Positions 18,379 to 26,780 of a DNA stretch of 37,356 bases are shown in pieces. Each line of letters begins with the position of its first letter. Within the stretch, counting starts at the first letter, position 1. Where the stretch lies: NCBI RefSeq assembly GCF_009670965.2, contig NZ_CP073240.1:1-37356 (forward strand). Direction: 5' to 3'. Source of the DNA: Riemerella anatipestifer (GTDB taxonomy: Bacteria > Bacteroidota > Bacteroidia > Flavobacteriales > Weeksellaceae). Made by a program: the position numbers and the translations under genes. The notes beneath the pieces were generated by a model that made no database searches, was not told the DNA's origin, and saw only the letters and a list, made by a program, of their open reading frames with translations.

Positions 18379-19533
18379 CTTGAGTTCAACTTATAAATGC
18401 AACTTTTTGGGTGCGGATAATAAGCAATAAAAACATTTATTTTTCAGAGAGGAAAGAGAGACAATGTCCCCCTTTCTCTCACTCTGAATGGATAAAGTTT
18501 GCTATCTTTGCTTTAATTGTCCGTCCAAAGAAAAAAAAGTTGCAGATGAGCAAACATATAACCGAGGAACAAAGGTATGCAATTTCTATGATGTTGCAAA
18601 TACCGATGAGCAAAAAAGCAATAGCGGAAGCTATCGGAGTAGATAAAAGCACTGTTTACAGGGAGATAAAGCGCAATTGCGACGCCCGAAGTGGTAGCTA
18701 TAGCATGGAGCTTGCCCAGCGAAAAGCAGACAGGCGCAAGCAGCAAAAACATCGCAAGGAAGTGCTTACACCGGCAATGAGAAAACGGATAATAAAGCTG
18801 TTGAAGAAAGGATTCAGCCCGGAGCAGATTGTCGGCAGGAGCCGCTTGGAGGGAATTGCGATGGTATCTCACGAAACGATATATCGCTGGATTTGGGAGG
18901 ATAAGCGGCGGGGTGGCAAACTGCACAAATATCTTCGCAGACAAGGTCGCAGGTATGCCAAACGTGGTTCTAAAAATGCAGGGCGAGGATTTATCCCAGG
19001 CAGGGTGGATATTGATGAGCGTCCCGAGATAGTGGAACTGAAGGAGAGATTTGGTGATTTAGAGATAGATACAATTATTGGTAAGAACCACAAAGGTGCC
19101 ATTCTTACCATTAACGACAGAGCAACAAGCAGGGTCTGGATACGCAAGTTGTCGGGAAAAGAAGCCATCCCGGTAGCTAAGATTGCAGTATGGGCACTGC
19201 GGAAAGTGAAAAACTTAATACACACAATTACGGCTGACAATGGAAAGGAGTTTGCAAAGCACGAGGAAATTGCGCAAAAATTGGAAATAAAATTCTATTT
19301 TTGCAAACCATACCACTCATGGGAACGTGGTGCCAATGAAAACACCAACGGGCTTATCAGGCAGTATATCCCAAAGGGTAAGGACTTTAGTGAAGTAACC
19401 AACAAACAGATTAAGTGGATTGAAAATAAACTCAATAATCGACCTCGTAAAAGACTTGGATACCTCACGCCAAACGAAAAATTTAAACAAATTATTAATC
19501 AGAATTCTGTTGCATTTGCAAGTTGAATTCAGC
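18379..19533 (+). mobile_element. IS4351 (IS30 family), copy 1
   Basis: The block of 1155 bp shared with 30191-31345 equals the known length of IS4351. The ends form imperfect inverted repeats (TGAGTTCAACTTATAAATGC on the left against TGAATTCAACTTGCAAATGC from the right). The flanks differ: CTT on the left, TAA on the right. The right-flank TAA matches the left flank of copy 2. Confidence 0.93.
18546..19526 (+). CDS. IS4351 transposase (IS30 family)
   Basis: This 326-residue DDE transposase has an N-terminal HTH (ISMMLQIPMSKKAIAEAIGV, then DKSTVYREIKRNCDARSGSY) and a DDE domain with DLEIDTIIGK, ITADNGKEF and the WERGANENTNGLIRQYIPKG signature holding the final Glu, all typical of IS30. ATG 18546 gives the usual IS4351 length; the frame is open to 18411 but lacks family sequence there. 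A -7 box TATCTTTG (18503-18510) precedes it. Confidence 0.93.
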   Translation: MSKHITEEQRYAISMMLQIPMSKKAIAEAIGVDKSTVYREIKRNCDARSGSYSMELAQRKADRRKQQKHRKEVLTPAMRKRIIKLLKKGFSPEQIVGRSRLEGIAMVSHETIYRWIWEDKRRGGKLHKYLRRQGRRYAKRGSKNAGRGFIPGRVDIDERPEIVELKERFGDLEIDTIIGKNHKGAILTINDRATSRVWIRKLSGKEAIPVAKIAVWALRKVKNLIHTITADNGKEFAKHEEIAQKLEIKFYFCKPYHSWERGANENTNGLIRQYIPKGKDFSEVTNKQIKWIENKLNNRPRKRLGYLTPNEKFKQIINQNSVAFAS

Positions 19534-19676
19534 TAATACTTGAAGCAATAATTTTATGGGGGTAGTACGGTTTTATGGATGTGGAATCGCATAATTATCG
19601 CCCCCAAACTCCCTAATAATTAGGGTTGTTTAATTTTACAAAAACTTATTAAACAAAAATGAACTCCATTTAGTTA
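19534..19676 (-). ncRNA. 5' part of a putative retron msr-msd RNA, split by IS4351
   Basis: On the minus strand this stretch starts with TAACTAAATG (19676-19667, a1-like), then a hairpin CCCTAAT-x-ATTAGGG (19611-19625), a long stem TGGGGG/CCCCCA (19557-19562 with 19601-19606) and half of the hairpin completed at 30167-30185. The a2-like complement lies at 30121-30130, on the other side of the plasmid join. The total restored length is about 210 nt. A promoter box is at 19721-19714. The non-coding role is inferred from structure and from the retron-type RT downstream in the original circle. Confidence 0.45.
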
Positions 19677-19713
19677 ATAGACTTCAAAACATCTTTTTCA
19701 AAGAACTACGGTG

Positions 19714-19721
19714 CAAATATA
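19714..19721 (-). promoter_or_regulatory. -7 promoter box reading into the putative retron RNA
   Basis: The minus-strand sequence TATATTTG fits the -7 consensus. Transcription would start near 19707 and run leftward through the structured region. In the uninterrupted plasmid it would continue into the 73-residue ORF, the HTH gene and the RT gene; IS4351 now separates them. Confidence 0.5.
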
Positions 19722-19763
19722 CAAAAATATTTCTTACAGTTAATAAATTTTGTAAAAATATTT

Positions 19764-20447
19764 TTATTTTAATTTTTCAATCGCTCTACAAATCTTATTT
19801 ACCTTTCCTATATCTAGTGTATTCCAAAGGTTTTTGCCATCAATCCCTAACCATCTAAAAAATATCATAATCTGAGTATATATTCTCCTTGTATTTTGTG
19901 TATCTATTAGATTTGTATTATCTCCAAAACATATAGGTTCGTGATGTGCTATTCTATTTCTAAACTTATTAATCTCACTCAATTTACTATGAATATAAGA
20001 CTGATTGTATTCTTTCCCTATGGATTTTTTAGGAAATATTTTTATTAATGTTAATCCCCCAGCCCTGTATTGATTCTTATCAAATAAATATGTCCATACC
20101 CCAAACTCCAATCTCGCAATATGTCTATGATGTGTATATTTTTTACCTAAATCTTTTTCGGCTTTTTCTATTATTTCTTTTGTTCTTCGAGTCTTAATAT
20201 TATCAAAATTACCATTAGGACTAATAAATTTTTTCAACCAATTATCTCCATATTCCTCTGTGTAATGTTTGTCTATGGCGTTCCTCAATGCTATTTCAAA
20301 ACAAGATATTACCATAAACATTTCTTGGGATAATTTTAGATTATATTTATACAATGTCTTTGCTCTCCTTTTATGTCCATTTGTCGCTATTAAGTATCTA
20401 TTAATTCTCGGCTCCGAAAAAACATCTTGAAAAGTTGTAAATTTCAT
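19764..20447 (-). CDS. Abi_2-like HEPN protein (possible abortive infection)
   Basis: This 227-residue protein has the Abi_2/AbiD-AbiF layout. An N-terminal helical region (YKYNLKLSQEMFMVISCFEI, then ALRNAIDKHY) is followed by a central LEFGVWTYLF and a C-terminal HEPN-like motif KFRNRIAHHEPI. R-N-x-x-A-H-H-E-P is the family hallmark and resembles the R-x4-6-H active site of HEPN ribonucleases. Such proteins are linked to phage abortive infection. It is alone on the minus strand, next to the split retron locus, and overlaps nothing. Membership by motif is good; anti-phage function is inferred. Confidence 0.7.
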   Translation of the reverse strand: MKFTTFQDVFSEPRINRYLIATNGHKRRAKTLYKYNLKLSQEMFMVISCFEIALRNAIDKHYTEEYGDNWLKKFISPNGNFDNIKTRRTKEIIEKAEKDLGKKYTHHRHIARLEFGVWTYLFDKNQYRAGGLTLIKIFPKKSIGKEYNQSYIHSKLSEINKFRNRIAHHEPICFGDNTNLIDTQNTRRIYTQIMIFFRWLGIDGKNLWNTLDIGKVNKICRAIEKLK

Positions 20448-20744
20448 AGTATATTTTTGTTTTTAATTTTTTATTTATATATTTGCACCATATTATTCCC
20501 AGTGTTTCCCTGCTTTTGTAAAAAAGCATATCGCTGGGTTTCGTTTTTTATATTATCTTTTTTGCAAAAATACGAAATATATTATCCCTCAATCATAAAA
20601 ATATTATTCAATACGAACGAATAAAAAAACAAATCCATCTATTAGAAGAAAAAATTGCCTTTTTAGAGCAACAACTTAAACATTATAAAAATGAAAACTA
20701 TCTTTAATTTTGAAGCTAGTTTTCCAATATTTATCTAAGTAATA
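20448..20744. other. intergenic region with possible coiled-coil micro-ORF
   Basis: No clear gene. A frame on the plus strand ending at 20706 reads IKKQIHLLEEKIAFLEQQLK, a strong short coiled coil, but it has no ATG and I see no ribosome signal, so it may be a remnant. Confidence 0.3.
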
Positions 20745-21335
20745 TTATTTCCCTCTCATCTTCCACCCAAGTTCAAAATCATCTAGACTTTTGCTATCTT
20801 TCGGATTAAGTTTTCTCCATTCTCGCAGTATCATTAACTGCCTATTGACTTCTTGAACCTCTTCTCTTGGTAGTATTACTTGTCCATCTTCTTTCAACTC
20901 AATAATTACTTTTTCCTTTGTAGAAATGGATTTTTTATAAAAATTACTAGCCATTACACTCGTAACAGAAGCAATAATCAACGATACTCCCATTATTGCT
21001 AAAGGAATATACCTATACAACCTAAGAAAACGATTAAAATCGGTGATTTCCTTCATTTGAATCTTATCAATAGACACGGATATACTGGATTTCTCTGCTA
21101 TTTCCTGTTTAAAATTTTCCAAAAAAGAAAGATACTTTTCATCCATTTCGGATGAAATCTTATCTAACTCTTGCTTAAATCTTTGTAACTCATTATCTAC
21201 ATCAATAGTTTCTCTCTTTCCTAAATATGCTACTTCCTTCTTTAATGCCGATGTTTCCAAATGGATATTTCGTAAATTTTCTGAAATATCTCCTAATATC
21301 ACTTGGATAGGGTTCTGTGGTTTCTGTTCTTCCAT
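20745..21335 (-). CDS. coiled-coil membrane protein of the mobilization region
   Basis: This 196-residue protein has an N-terminal coiled coil (about residues 10-95, with ELQRFKQELDKISSEMDEKY), one membrane segment (about 110-130, YIPLAIMGVSLIIASVTSVM), and a C-terminal charged region. It lies 56 bp after the relaxase gene on the same strand, so it probably belongs to the mob operon and may help couple the relaxosome to the membrane. I do not recognise a named family. Confidence 0.55.
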   Translation of the reverse strand: MEEQKPQNPIQVILGDISENLRNIHLETSALKKEVAYLGKRETIDVDNELQRFKQELDKISSEMDEKYLSFLENFKQEIAEKSSISVSIDKIQMKEITDFNRFLRLYRYIPLAIMGVSLIIASVTSVMASNFYKKSISTKEKVIIELKEDGQVILPREEVQEVNRQLMILREWRKLNPKDSKSLDDFELGWKMRGK

Positions 21336-21391
21336 TTTTTATGTCGATTTATTATTTTTTTATGCTTTTAATATTTTATTATTATGAAAAA

Positions 21392-22192
21392 TCATCTTCT
21401 CATTCTAATAGTTCTCTCTTCATTAGCTTCTACATTCAAACGATTCAATTTCAAATGTTTATCTAAATCCAATATCTTTAATTTCCTATTGATTTCCGAT
21501 AGTTTATACCCTTTTTTACTGATTTTTTCTATCTCACTTTCACTCCCATTATACCCCAGTTCTGAAATGGGAATAATCCTCGCTCCATTGAGCGAACCAT
21601 CACTCTTGTAAGATAATTCTAAATGATAGTCTCTTTCCCTCATTTTTCTCTTTACTTTTTCCCAATCGTCACTCTCTCGGATACAGGAAAGAAGACTTTG
21701 CTCTATATTCTTTTTCTTCTCGGCAGAGATTTCTTGTGCAGTACGCCAACCTTTTTCTTTAGCAATTTTGGTGGCCACTTGACCTGAACGCTCCCCTATT
21801 TTATAATTTTCAATACTGCACACTCCTCGCATATTCACTCTACAAACTATCATATGTATATGAATATCATCTGTATTTCTATGGGCTATAGCATACCATT
21901 TGTTATCTGAATATCCCATCTTATCAGCATAGTTTTGAGCTAATTCTCTAAGCCCCTCTTCTGTGATAAAACTCCCTACTTCTTTGGAAGGACTAATTAC
22001 ATTTTCTATAAAGGGTTTTTCTAATCGGCTGCCTGTGTATAAAGCTGCGGTAGCTCGAAGTTCTTCATATCGCTCCTTCCAGTTTTCTCCTATCATATCG
22101 TTTTGAAAGAGAAATATAGAATCTTTTTCTTCAAGTTCTTTATACCTTGCTCCTGCTTTACTCCCTTTTACTGCTTTGGCTTTTGCTATCAT
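21392..22192 (-). CDS. relaxase/mobilization nuclease
   Basis: This 266-residue relaxase would nick oriT and lead the strand in conjugative mobilization. The metal-binding three-histidine motif is YAIAHRNTDDIHIHMIVCRV (His104, His111, His113). The N terminus (IAKAKAVKGSKAGARYKELE) is typical of Bacteroidetes MobB-like relaxases, although the family's usual catalytic Tyr near the N terminus is only represented by Tyr17. It is short compared with many relaxases and lacks a C-terminal primase or helicase. It follows the mob accessory gene by 31 bp. Confidence 0.8.
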   Translation of the reverse strand: MIAKAKAVKGSKAGARYKELEEKDSIFLFQNDMIGENWKERYEELRATAALYTGSRLEKPFIENVISPSKEVGSFITEEGLRELAQNYADKMGYSDNKWYAIAHRNTDDIHIHMIVCRVNMRGVCSIENYKIGERSGQVATKIAKEKGWRTAQEISAEKKKNIEQSLLSCIRESDDWEKVKRKMRERDYHLELSYKSDGSLNGARIIPISELGYNGSESEIEKISKKGYKLSEINRKLKILDLDKHLKLNRLNVEANEERTIRMRR

Positions 22193-22223
22193 TTTTAATT
22201 TTTAGTCACTTTTATGAAAAACT

Positions 22224-22658
22224 TTACTTTAAGTTCTTCTTGATAATAGAGGATACTTTCTTTATCTCATCGATAACTTCTCGCTTTTCTTCGACACTCC
22301 AAATTTTCTTTTGAAAATAATTGCCTATCCTTTTAAAGTGAATCTGAGCCTTGATTAATTCATTATTCCGAACGGGGTCTGGTAAGGGAATTTCTAACGC
22401 ACTCCTTCGCAAAAACTCGGAAACGCTAAGTCCTACTTCCTTCGATTTTTGCTCTATTTTGAGATATTCATCTTCGCGTAAACGAAGATTTTTTTGAACA
22501 TTACGAACCCCATTAGGAGCAGGACGACCGCCTAGCTTACCCCAATGTTTTCGCTTCTCGGCAAGTTCTCGTTTTTGCCTTTCTTCGGAGAACTTACGCT
22601 CGAAATCTTCTAAATCGGTATCGGAGATTTGGGACAAATCCCAATTAAAATCTATCAT
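22224..22658 (-). CDS. mobilization accessory protein (MobC/MobA-like)
   Basis: This 144-residue basic protein has a ribbon-helix-helix-like or MobC-like segment: RPAPNGVRNVQKNLRLREDE followed by YLKIEQKSKEVGLSVSEFLRRSALE. R-L-x-E-x-E-Y and the V-G-L-S-x-S-E-F-L-R-R-S motif are standard in relaxosome accessory proteins that bind oriT. It is first in the mob operon, so oriT is expected just upstream (22659-23000). Confidence 0.75.
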   Translation of the reverse strand: MIDFNWDLSQISDTDLEDFERKFSEERQKRELAEKRKHWGKLGGRPAPNGVRNVQKNLRLREDEYLKIEQKSKEVGLSVSEFLRRSALEIPLPDPVRNNELIKAQIHFKRIGNYFQKKIWSVEEKREVIDEIKKVSSIIKKNLK

Positions 22659-23176
22659 AAATTGAGCGGTTTTTTTGATTGTCAGCGACCTTAGGAGATG
22701 ACCAAGAAGTTGGAAAATATACGAAATCTGTAATATGAAATATTAAGGTTTTGTATATCTTTGCTTACTTCTTGACCTAAAATAATTTCCATCTACTCAT
22801 ACAACGAAGTTTCTACTTATTTTATTGTGTAAAGTATAAAAATATATATTCATAGAATAATGACATTTATATTTTTTACCTAATCAAATTTAATAAATAT
22901 TTTACATAAAAAGTATAGATTATAAATTGCTTAGTATATAAAAATAAAGTGTGCTTTTTGGGTATGGCTGTTTTTTAAAAAAAACGCTTATAGTTAAGTT
23001 ATATAACTTAACATACTTTATATACTACAATTAAATTTTAGATCCATTTCTTGGACTTTTTGTTTTTGTTTATTAACCTTGTTTTTCTTTTAAATATAAA
23101 AACTTTTAAATTCTTTTTAATATACTTTTAAGGAGTCTTTCAAAATACTGAAATATAAATTTTTATGCTATTTTTA
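22659..23176. other. AT-rich gene-free region, probable oriT/origin, with 20-bp palindrome
   Basis: No gene. It lies between the mob operon and the iterons. A perfect 20-bp palindrome, GTTAAGTTATATAACTTAAC, is at 22993-23012, immediately followed by ATACTTTATATA (23013-23024), a 12-mer that recurs inverted at 25207-25218 and direct at 25319-25330. oriT is expected near the mob start and a replication origin near the iterons, but nick sites cannot be placed by eye. Confidence 0.45.
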
Positions 23177-23466
23177 GGGGGAGTGGAATTCCGAAAGTGA
23201 GGGGAGTGGAATTCCGAAAGTGAGGGGAGTGGAATTCCGAAAAACAGCCTTTTTTAGGGGGAGTGGAATTCCGAAAGTTATATGTAAAAATACTCTCCTT
23301 CACGATAAGGGGAGTGGAATTCCGAAAAATCACTCTATTCAGGGGAGTGGAATTCCGAAATAAATTTTGAAAACACCCGTTTTTTAACATTTCTTTAACA
23401 AAAGAGAGTGGAATTCCGAAAGTGAGGGGAGTGGAATTCCGAAATGAGGGGAGTGGAATTCCGAAA
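23177..23466. repeat. iteron array of the plasmid origin (nine GAGTGGAATTCCGAAA units)
   Basis: Nine identical 16-mers start at 23181, 23204, 23227, 23261, 23312, 23345, 23406, 23429 and 23451. Each contains the palindrome GGAATTCC. Several are 22-23 bp apart, about two helical turns, so Rep would bind one face of the helix. The last unit ends on the base before the rep stop codon (complement of 23467). An open frame across the repeats is an artefact of their periodicity. Confidence 0.88.
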
Positions 23467-24555
23467 TTATATAATTCTAGGATAGCCATTGGGTAATACT
23501 TCTCCTGTTTTACTCTTTCTATATACAAGGATAATATATTCCTGAAAAATTTTCAGAAACTCCTGCCCTTTATATCCATCTGATTTCCTCCCTTGTTTTC
23601 TATTATCACTCACAAAATTCTTATATGCATTTTCTACCCATTCTCGGTTATTATAATTACTTTTATAGTGGTATTCTAAACTTTCTATTTCTTCATCGGT
23701 AAGCTGGTGTCTTCTTTTAAAATATCTCAGCCTTTGGCGTACTAAAATACTATCTTGTGTCTCCTCTGTAATGGTTTCATCGGATATTTTTTTAGTAGCA
23801 TATGGCTTTATGTGAATTTTATCTCCTGAAATGCTATAATTAAAAGAAATCATACTAAACTTATCCAAATTTTGTCTCACAGATTTTAAAAATTTACCAC
23901 AAAAATCTTTTGCCGTAGAATAATTTACACCAAATTTTTCATTAAATGTACTTAGCTTTAATGTTGTCCCTTCATAAGGGATTTTTGCGAGCCAAATGGC
24001 AAAAATGATATGTTTGTTATTTTTTACATTATATACCAAATTGTATAATGTAGAATTATATTCAGGGATAACTATCAATTTTTTCAGCCAATAGCTACTG
24101 ATTAAAAAAGATGTATATCCTCTCTCGTCATAAGTAGGAGCTGTTATAAGCCCTCCATAAGTTTTTATTTCCTTTCCTTTGGAATTAGTAGAAGTATACC
24201 AACCCATTTTAAATTTCGTGAGAAATTCAATAGCTTGAATAACCTGCTTAGAACTTCCGCTAGGAGAAATAAGAGAGTTTTTGATTTTCATTGAAGCAAA
24301 AGTATTATGCTCGGTTTCAAATTCATCTTCAAAAAGTGAAAGCTGTTGTGGTTTATCTTGTGGGCGTAATTGTTCGTTTCGTAAATCTGCCACAATATTG
24401 AAAATAGTCCTTAGGGCGTTGATAGGAATATCCACCGCCTTATTTCCTTCAAATAAAAACTCATCTACAAAACTATTCCCAAAACGAATAATTTCGGCTT
24501 TTGAAAGATTTTTAAACTCTTTTCTAATGATTTTTCTTGTGTCTATTTTACTCAT
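23467..24555 (-). CDS. plasmid replication initiator (Rep_3/RepB-like)
   Basis: This initiator of about 362 residues has two winged-helix-like halves. Recognisable blocks are INALRTIFNIVADLRNEQL, KIKNSLISPSGSSKQVIQAI followed by EFLTKF, YTSFLISSYWLKKLIVIPEY, and KLSTFNEKFGVNYSTAKDFC, as in Bacteroidetes Rep_3-type proteins. I choose Met 24555 (MSKIDTRKII) over Met 24606 because family similarity begins there. The iterons abut its 3' end. It would bind the iterons to open the origin and set copy number. Confidence 0.8.
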   Translation of the reverse strand: MSKIDTRKIIRKEFKNLSKAEIIRFGNSFVDEFLFEGNKAVDIPINALRTIFNIVADLRNEQLRPQDKPQQLSLFEDEFETEHNTFASMKIKNSLISPSGSSKQVIQAIEFLTKFKMGWYTSTNSKGKEIKTYGGLITAPTYDERGYTSFLISSYWLKKLIVIPEYNSTLYNLVYNVKNNKHIIFAIWLAKIPYEGTTLKLSTFNEKFGVNYSTAKDFCGKFLKSVRQNLDKFSMISFNYSISGDKIHIKPYATKKISDETITEETQDSILVRQRLRYFKRRHQLTDEEIESLEYHYKSNYNNREWVENAYKNFVSDNRKQGRKSDGYKGQEFLKIFQEYIILVYRKSKTGEVLPNGYPRII

Positions 24556-24645
24556 AAACCTTTTTTCTATATATTTGCATTGCAAGAAATGGAAGTTATT
24601 CTTCAAAAGGCCTTTTATTTTCTTCTATGAAAATATTAGGCTTTT

Positions 24646-25191
24646 TTATGGAAAATTAAGCTTTGGAAACTCTTCTGCTCTTCCTTCAATTTCTTTAATT
24701 TGTTTGTCAAAAAGAATCTTACCTAAACGAATATCCTCTTTATCCAGTTGATGATGATTTGTAAGATAATATTGATATAAATCTTCTCTGCCTTTCTCTA
24801 TCATTTTTTCTAGTATTTTTTGAGGGATAACGATATGATTTTCGGCTACATTTTCTATTTGAGATTTTGCAATGAAAAGATTTCTTACAATATCATACCC
24901 ATTTCTGATGTAGGTAATTGGGATAAAATATCCCGTACCTCTCTCATTACAAATGGGTTTTAAATACAATCTTATCAATTCGATTTTTCTTGACTCTAAG
25001 GAGTTTCTATAATATCCAACAATTTCCTTTGTGGATTTTCTTCTCACTTTATAATAAAGCCATCTCTGTTCTCCTGAGAATTTTTCATTCAAAAACCTAT
25101 GGAACTTATACAATCCTGTATTGATATTATGATAAACCACCACTTGTCCAGTGCTGAGTTTTACCGCTGCTTCATAAGTTTTTGTTGTCAT
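24646..25191 (-). CDS. hypothetical plasmid protein
   Basis: This 181-residue protein is of unknown family. The N-terminal half reads like a small beta-rich domain (KLSTGQVVVYHNINTGLYKF), the C-terminal half is helical and charged (QIENVAENHIVIPQKILEKM), and there are no membrane segments or signal peptide. It lies between rep and the partition genes on the same strand, 90 bp upstream of the rep start, so it may be co-transcribed with rep and have a maintenance role. Confidence 0.6.
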   Translation of the reverse strand: MTTKTYEAAVKLSTGQVVVYHNINTGLYKFHRFLNEKFSGEQRWLYYKVRRKSTKEIVGYYRNSLESRKIELIRLYLKPICNERGTGYFIPITYIRNGYDIVRNLFIAKSQIENVAENHIVIPQKILEKMIEKGREDLYQYYLTNHHQLDKEDIRLGKILFDKQIKEIEGRAEEFPKLNFP

Positions 25192-25205
25192 CGTTCTTAT
25201 TTATT

Positions 25206-25331
25206 TTATATAAAGTATATTATTTTATTTAATTCATATAAATAATAAAATTATATAAACTATAAATTTTACCATACTATATATACTTGTTATAAAAGCA
25301 TTAATTATTTGAAATACTATACTTTATATAA
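25206..25331. repeat. 14-bp perfect inverted repeat, possible centromere or Rep site
   Basis: TTATATAAAGTATA (25206-25219) and TATACTTTATATAA (25318-25331) are exact complements 98 bp apart, enclosing very AT-rich DNA. The core ATACTTTATATA is also at 23013-23024 near the iterons. The location just downstream of the ParA-partner gene pair suits a parS-like site. Confidence 0.45.
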
Positions 25332-25341
25332 TATTTATAAT

Positions 25342-25773
25342 TCAAAACTTGTCTTTATATTTTTCTTTTAAACCATTGACCAATTCAGAGAAAAGCTCCA
25401 TTTGAGAATACTCCAAATTTCCCTTACCAAATATCGTATTAAAGTGATAATTCTTCAAATACTCCACCTGTGGTTCTGAAAGATAAGTAGAGGTCACTTT
25501 TACATCATTGGGACTATCTCTTCGCCCTGGTCTGTATCTTATGTTTGTTTTTCTTGGTTTTATTTCTCCGTGTTTTTCCATAAGTAATTGAACAGCCTCA
25601 CTAATGGCTTTGGAATTATTATACTCCAAATTTTCATTCTTCACTATTTCATATTTTACCAACTCCTTCAGCCATTCCCAGTCCTTTACATAAATTCTAA
25701 AACCATACTTTATCATTTTTATTTTCTCAATATTTGGAGTGTCCAAAATATCAAGCTGAAAAACATTTTCCAT
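25342..25773 (-). CDS. ParA-associated partition partner (ParB-like role)
   Basis: This 143-residue protein is encoded 3 bp after parA on the same strand, the usual place of the centromere-binding partner. It has a basic middle (KPRKTNIRYRPGRRDSPNDV) and a C-terminal segment TSTYLSEPQVEYLKNYHF that could be a ribbon-helix-helix. I do not recognise a ParB domain; the role is inferred from position. Confidence 0.55.
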   Translation of the reverse strand: MENVFQLDILDTPNIEKIKMIKYGFRIYVKDWEWLKELVKYEIVKNENLEYNNSKAISEAVQLLMEKHGEIKPRKTNIRYRPGRRDSPNDVKVTSTYLSEPQVEYLKNYHFNTIFGKGNLEYSQMELFSELVNGLKEKYKDKF

Positions 25774-25776
25774 ATT

Positions 25777-26526
25777 TTATTTTTCTATTTTGTTTAAAAT
25801 CTCTTTTACTAAATTTTTATAATCCTCACTTGCCCTTGAATTCGGTGCCACTTGAAAAATGGTTTTTCCTTCTTTTTTAGCATATTCTACATTGACATCT
25901 TGACGGATAAAAGTCTCCAAAAAATATTGCTCCGCCTGCTTTTTTGCCAAGTCGCTATATTCTTTAAAATTTTTAGTGTTGGTCAAAACCCTATTAAAGA
26001 AAAAACCTAAAAATTTCAGTTTAGGATTATGATTATCTATAATTCTTTTTACCGATGGCAGAAGCTCATTAATTCCTTCAATGGAATATTCTTCGGCCTC
26101 AATAGGGGAGAGAATATAATCCGATGCACATAATGCGATTTCTCCCAAGCCAATTTTACCGCTGAGTGGGCGAGGAGGACAATCAATAATAATAAAATCC
26201 AGCGTCATCTTAGAAGCCAAAATATCTATCATCTCTTTTAGGTCAAACCTCTTATATATACTTTCCTCTATGTTTCTATCTCCCGCAAGAATAAGCAAAT
26301 TTTCACCCTTTTGAGTCAATCTAAAATTTCCTGTTTTCTCAATAAAATTTTTAACCGTATAGGGAAAATCTTTTGAGATTTTATACCCAAGAGACAAATT
26401 TCGTTGGGCATCAAAATCTATAATCAGAGTTCGTTTACCCATTTCACTAAAAGTAGCCCCCAAGTGAATAGATGTTGTAGTTTTTCCTACCCCTCCTTTT
26501 TCCGTAATAACCGAAATTACTTTCAT
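25777..26526 (-). CDS. parA: ParA-family partition ATPase
   Basis: This 249-residue ParA/Soj-type ATPase has the deviant Walker A at the N terminus (VITEKGGVGKTTTSIHLG), Walker A' DFDAQRNLS and Walker B FIIIDCPPRPLSG. There is no N-terminal HTH, as in small ParA (type Ib). ATG 26526 is chosen over 26553 because the promoter -7 box (26558-26551) overlaps the upstream Met and so cannot be translated from this transcript. It would position plasmid copies together with the next gene. Confidence 0.87.
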   Translation of the reverse strand: MKVISVITEKGGVGKTTTSIHLGATFSEMGKRTLIIDFDAQRNLSLGYKISKDFPYTVKNFIEKTGNFRLTQKGENLLILAGDRNIEESIYKRFDLKEMIDILASKMTLDFIIIDCPPRPLSGKIGLGEIALCASDYILSPIEAEEYSIEGINELLPSVKRIIDNHNPKLKFLGFFFNRVLTNTKNFKEYSDLAKKQAEQYFLETFIRQDVNVEYAKKEGKTIFQVAPNSRASEDYKNLVKEILNKIEK

Positions 26527-26550
26527 AAAAGTTATATATTTTACACAGGG

Positions 26551-26558
26551 CAAATATA
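26551..26558 (-). promoter_or_regulatory. parA promoter -7 box
   Basis: Minus-strand TATATTTG fits TAnnTTTG and lies 25 bp upstream of the parA ATG at 26526. It also decides that start. Confidence 0.55.
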
Positions 26559-26642
26559 ATAATTATTTACAACATATAAAATAATATACTACAAATATTA
26601 CTTTTAACACAAAAACTATTTCTAATTATTTGAAAATAAATT

Positions 26643-26671
26643 TTGCTATTAAAAAATATGGTTTACTTTTG
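26643..26671 (+). promoter_or_regulatory. promoter of a truncated exported-protein gene
   Basis: TTG (26643-26645), 18 bp, TACTTTTG (26664-26671): a good -33/-7 pair 25 bp before ATG 26697. Confidence 0.6.
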
Positions 26672-26696
26672 TTATCATTATAGATAATCACCTGAA

Positions 26697-26780
26697 ATGC
26701 AGAAGCTATACTTACTATTAGGGATACTGCCCACATTATATTTTGCTCAATACAATGATAATTTATCCTACGGAGGGTAA
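26697..26780 (+). pseudogene. signal-peptide start of a gene cut by the IS1-family element
   Basis: The frame reads M-Q-K-L-Y-L-L-L-G-I-L-P-T-L-Y-F-A-Q followed by YNDNLSYGG and a stop. This is a Sec signal peptide with a likely cleavage before Gln, then the start of a mature exported protein. It has a promoter but ends at the left edge of the IS1-family element, so only the 5' end survives. No continuation is seen beyond the element's right side. Confidence 0.5.

Noticed and set aside
19611..19640. CCCTAATAATTAGGG followed by T-rich DNA as a plus-strand terminator for IS4351
   Set aside because: The run after the stem is broken (TTGTTTAATTTT), and the hairpin fits better as part of the minus-strand structured RNA region; a terminator role is not excluded.
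23177..23466. Regular repeats suggesting a CRISPR array
   Set aside because: The repeat is 16 bp with uneven gaps of 6 to 45 bp, some gaps are repeated sequence, there are no cas genes, and a Rep gene abuts it. It is an iteron array.
23163..23528. Open frame encoding repeated RNSTPL/FGIPL peptides
   Set aside because: It is only the iteron repeat translated, overlaps the rep 3' end, and has no independent coding signs.
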